Shown: positions 13,474 through 14,997 of the stretch, piece after piece | Position numbering within the stretch: position 1 is the first letter of the stretch | How the letters are laid out: the number at the start of each line of letters is the position of its first letter | Assembly: GCA_045403145.1 (NCBI GenBank) | Contig: JAXIPA010000044.1 | Location: forward strand, 1 to 14,997 | DNA: 14,997 bases | Source of the DNA: JAJYKN01 sp045403145 | Lineage (GTDB): Bacteria > Nitrospirota > UBA9217 | Reading direction: 5' to 3' | Program-made: the position numbers and the translations under genes | The notes under the pieces: generated by a model | What the model was told of the DNA's origin: nothing | Databases searched by the model: none | Seen by the model: the letters and a program-made list of their open reading frames with translations, nothing else

Positions 13474-13926
13474 TTATCCTTTTATCGATTTTTCTATTGC
13501 CCGTATCTTGTCGAGCCGCTTCTGGTGCCGGCCGCCGGCGAAATCCGTTTCGAGCCAGGTCTTCACGATTTCCAGGGCCACGCCTTTGCCGATGACCCGC
13601 TCGCCCATGACGAGAATGTTGGCGTCGTTGTGCTCGCGGCTCATCTGCGCGGTAAAGTGGTCATGACAGAGCGCGGCCCGCACCTTCGGGTACCGGTTTG
13701 CCACCATGGACATGCCGATCCCGGTGCCGCAGACCAGGATGCCGCGGTCCATCGAACCGTTCGCCACGGCCTCCGAGACCTTTGCCCCGTAGTCCGGGTA
13801 ATCAACGGATTCCCCGCCCGCGGGCCCGAAATCGGAGACCTCGATGTTCGCTACGGTCTTCACGAATTTGAGGATTTCCTGCTTCAGTTCAAAGCCGCCA
13901 TGGTCGCAGCCGATCGCCAGTTTCAT
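13474..13926 (-). CDS. rpiB: Ribose 5-phosphate isomerase B
   Basis: A 150-residue enzyme of the RpiB/LacAB family that interconverts ribose 5-phosphate and ribulose 5-phosphate in the pentose phosphate pathway, supplying ribose for nucleotides. Active-site features are intact: D8-H9 in GCDHGG, base C66 in CGTGIGMSMVANR, and H99 in SREHNDANI. R133 and later basic residues lie in the phosphate-binding tail (GGRHQKRLDKI). The Cys at 66 marks RpiB rather than the LacA subunit of galactose 6-phosphate isomerase. It is the first gene of the run down to priA, about 20 bases from the predicted transcription start, with AAAGGCGGG before the ATG. Confidence 0.97.
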   Translation of the reverse strand: MKLAIGCDHGGFELKQEILKFVKTVANIEVSDFGPAGGESVDYPDYGAKVSEAVANGSMDRGILVCGTGIGMSMVANRYPKVRAALCHDHFTAQMSREHNDANILVMGERVIGKGVALEIVKTWLETDFAGGRHQKRLDKIRAIEKSIKG

Positions 13927-13946
13927 GAAAAACCCGCCTTTCAGGA

Positions 13947-13983
13947 GATGTTGATATTAACATCCCGGATGTTTTTGTGTCAA
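13947..13983 (-). promoter_or_regulatory. Strong sigma70 promoter of the rpiB-glyA run with overlapping palindromic operator
   Basis: On the minus strand a perfect TTGACA (13983-13978) is followed after 18 bases by TAATAT (13959-13954) or after 17 by TTAATA. The -10 lies inside the 18-base near-palindrome GATGTTGATATTAACATC (13947-13964), which matches its own reverse complement at 16 of 18 positions. A protein bound there would block RNA polymerase. The repressor is unknown. The sequence does not look like an NrdR box. Confidence 0.75.
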
Positions 13984-14035
13984 GGAAAATACCGGGCTCG
14001 GTAAGCGGTCTCACGCACGATGAAAGGCTTTGGAT

Positions 14036-14077
14036 TTTTCTTCATCCCCCTTTGGAAAAGGGGGGCGGAGGGGCTTT
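14036..14077. repeat. CCCCCTTT..AAAGGGGG palindromic repeat after rsmE
   Basis: CCCCCTTT (14046-14053) and AAAGGGGG (14057-14064) form a perfect 8-base stem with a 3-base loop, followed by GCGGAGGGGCTTTC up to the rsmE stop. Translated on the plus strand it gives FIPLWKRGAEGLS, a peptide typical of the widespread 'PL-x-KRG-x-x-G' intergenic repeat in environmental bacterial genomes. It could also slow or stop transcription after rsmE, though no T-run follows on the minus strand. Confidence 0.65.
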
Positions 14078-14812
14078 CTAAAAATATTCATACCCTATCA
14101 TGCCGAGCACCGCGATGGCCGCGGTCTCGGTGCGGAGGATGTTCGGGCCCAGGCTTACGGCGTGAAATCCTTTTGAACGTGCTTCCGCTGCCTCGGCCTG
14201 CGAGAATCCGCCCTCGGGACCGATGAGAACGATGATGTTCTTCACATCGGGATTCAGCCTCAGGACATGCTTGATCGCCTCTGTACTTTCTTCCCAGGGA
14301 AGGAGGAGAAGGGTAAAGGGTTCAGGGGCGAGGGTGCGGAGAAAATCCGAGAAACCCCTGATACCTTCAATTTGGGGGATACCCGTCCTGTTGCTCTGCA
14401 TGGACGCTTCTCTGGCGATCTTCCGCCATCGGGCGGTCCGCTTCACTTCATCCTTGACCTTGACGATGGTCCGTTCAGTCACGAGCGGCACGATGCTTGC
14501 CACGCCCAATTCCGTCGCCTTCTGCACGATAAAGTCCATCTTGTCGGACTTGGGCAGGCCCTGGCCCAGGGTGATTCGGGGGTGGCTGATCTCCCGCTTC
14601 GATTTACCCATGATCTCGGTCCTGATCTGGGCCCGGTCGACCTGCCTGATCTTCACCGCGTAGTCGGTCCCTTCTCCGTCGCATAAGAGAAGTTCATCTC
14701 CGGTCTTCATGCGAAGCACCGTCGCTATATGGCGCACATCTTCGCCGGTTATGGTGATCTCGGGGCCGGAGACCTGGTCGGGGGATATGAAAAATCGGGG
14801 GGGTCGGGGCAT
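14078..14812 (-). CDS. rsmE: 16S rRNA (uracil(1498)-N(3))-methyltransferase
   Basis: A 244-residue SPOUT-class methyltransferase that methylates N3 of U1498 in 16S rRNA at the decoding region, using S-adenosylmethionine. The N-terminal PUA-like domain spans about 1-70 (RFFISPDQV, HIATVLRMKTGDELLLCDG). The knotted SAM-binding domain has the family motifs KSDKMDFIVQKATELGV (88-104), QSNR (139-142), LIGPEGGFS (196-204) and SLGPNILRTETA (220-231). Length is typical. AAAAGGA 7 bases before the ATG is the ribosome binding site and lies directly beside a GCAGAGGA-type repeat. It is separated from rpiB by 151 bases with a strong promoter, so it is probably a separate transcription unit. Confidence 0.97.
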   Translation of the reverse strand: MPRPPRFFISPDQVSGPEITITGEDVRHIATVLRMKTGDELLLCDGEGTDYAVKIRQVDRAQIRTEIMGKSKREISHPRITLGQGLPKSDKMDFIVQKATELGVASIVPLVTERTIVKVKDEVKRTARWRKIAREASMQSNRTGIPQIEGIRGFSDFLRTLAPEPFTLLLLPWEESTEAIKHVLRLNPDVKNIIVLIGPEGGFSQAEAAEARSKGFHAVSLGPNILRTETAAIAVLGMIGYEYF

Positions 14813-14831
14813 GGAAAAATCCTTTTTTCAC

Positions 14832-14858
14832 CGCAGAGGACGCAGAGAACGCTGAGAC
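14832..14858 (+). repeat. 9-base tandem repeat (CGCAGAGGA type), left copy
   Basis: Three tandem 9-base units, CGCAGAGGA, CGCAGAGAA and CGCTGAGAC, sit just upstream of the rsmE ribosome binding site. The same unit returns in inverted orientation at 14946-14972. CGCAGAGGA repeats recur between genes in many environmental bacterial genomes, as far as I recall. Confidence 0.7.
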
Positions 14859-14945
14859 GAAAAAATAGTTGGTTCTGGGTGAGAAACAAAGCACAACTTT
14901 AGCAAGCTTAATTATTACAGTCTTATATCATTTCAGAACGCCACA

Positions 14946-14972
14946 TCCTCCGCGACCTCTGCGTCCTCTGCT
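14946..14972 (-). repeat. 9-base tandem repeat (CGCAGAGGA type), inverted right copy
   Basis: On the minus strand the units are AGCAGAGGA, CGCAGAGGT and CGCGGAGGA. With the left copy it flanks an 87-base AT-rich stretch (14859-14945) in the rsmE upstream region. The two copies could pair as a long-range stem or mark the ends of a small repeat element. Confidence 0.7.
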
Positions 14973-14997
14973 TGTGCCCAGCGTTAACGAGTGCAAG

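Noticed and set aside
13947..13964. NrdR box at the rpiB promoter
   Set aside because: The palindrome does not resemble the ACAC-TATATA-GTGT type consensus of NrdR boxes, so only an unknown operator is proposed.

Overview
The window is a gene-dense bacterial chromosome segment of moderate GC content. It is dominated by conserved housekeeping genes, with no phage, plasmid or CRISPR content. The mix of genes suggests an anaerobic or microaerophilic Gram-negative of the Nitrospirota / Desulfobacterota (former Deltaproteobacteria) type: an HD-GYP protein and a tandem PilZ protein, an exported dienelactone hydrolase, TA modules, the block rpiB-glyA-dCMP deaminase-nrdR-priA, and several kinds of short intergenic repeat. 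This placement is an impression from gene content, not a phylogenetic result.

Layout, left to right. (1) 1-255, minus: an antitoxin-like small gene whose reading frame is cut by a TGA yet stays open to the window edge. (2) 386-2416, minus: radA (recombination) and folA (dihydrofolate reductase), separated by a nested inverted repeat of the ATTCCC..GGGAAT kind. (3) 2467-2577: divergent promoter region with an AT-rich inverted repeat. (4) 2620-4557, plus: a membrane sensor HD-GYP phosphodiesterase and, 3 bases later, a small exported TPR-like protein. (5) 4594-5313, minus: a tandem PilZ protein converging on them, so a c-di-GMP degrading enzyme and a likely c-di-GMP receptor lie side by side. 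(6) 5593-7200, minus: an AlkD-like DNA alkylation repair protein and an exported dienelactone hydrolase. (7) 7315-8471, minus: vapB-vapC-smpB, closely spaced. (8) 8472-8831: a 360-base gene-free stretch ending in what looks like the remnant of an integrase N-terminus against the priA stop codon. (9) 8832-13926, minus: rpiB-glyA-dCMP deaminase-nrdR-priA behind a strong sigma70-type promoter whose -10 lies inside an 18-base near-palindrome. (10) 14078-14812, minus: rsmE, flanked by further repeats.

How the genes fit together: glyA supplies methylene-THF, dCMP deaminase supplies dUMP, and folA regenerates THF after a ThyA-type thymidylate synthase (not in this window). nrdR represses ribonucleotide reductase, priA restarts forks and radA processes recombination intermediates. 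The window therefore leans to dNTP supply and genome maintenance, with a separate c-di-GMP signalling cluster.

No clearly new multi-gene system was found. The most unusual material is intergenic. Five different short repeat types occupy gaps, including a heptamer-periodic 39-base-arm inverted repeat that fills the glyA/dCMP deaminase gap. There is also the candidate operator over the rpiB promoter, the TGA-interrupted antitoxin and the possible integrase scar.
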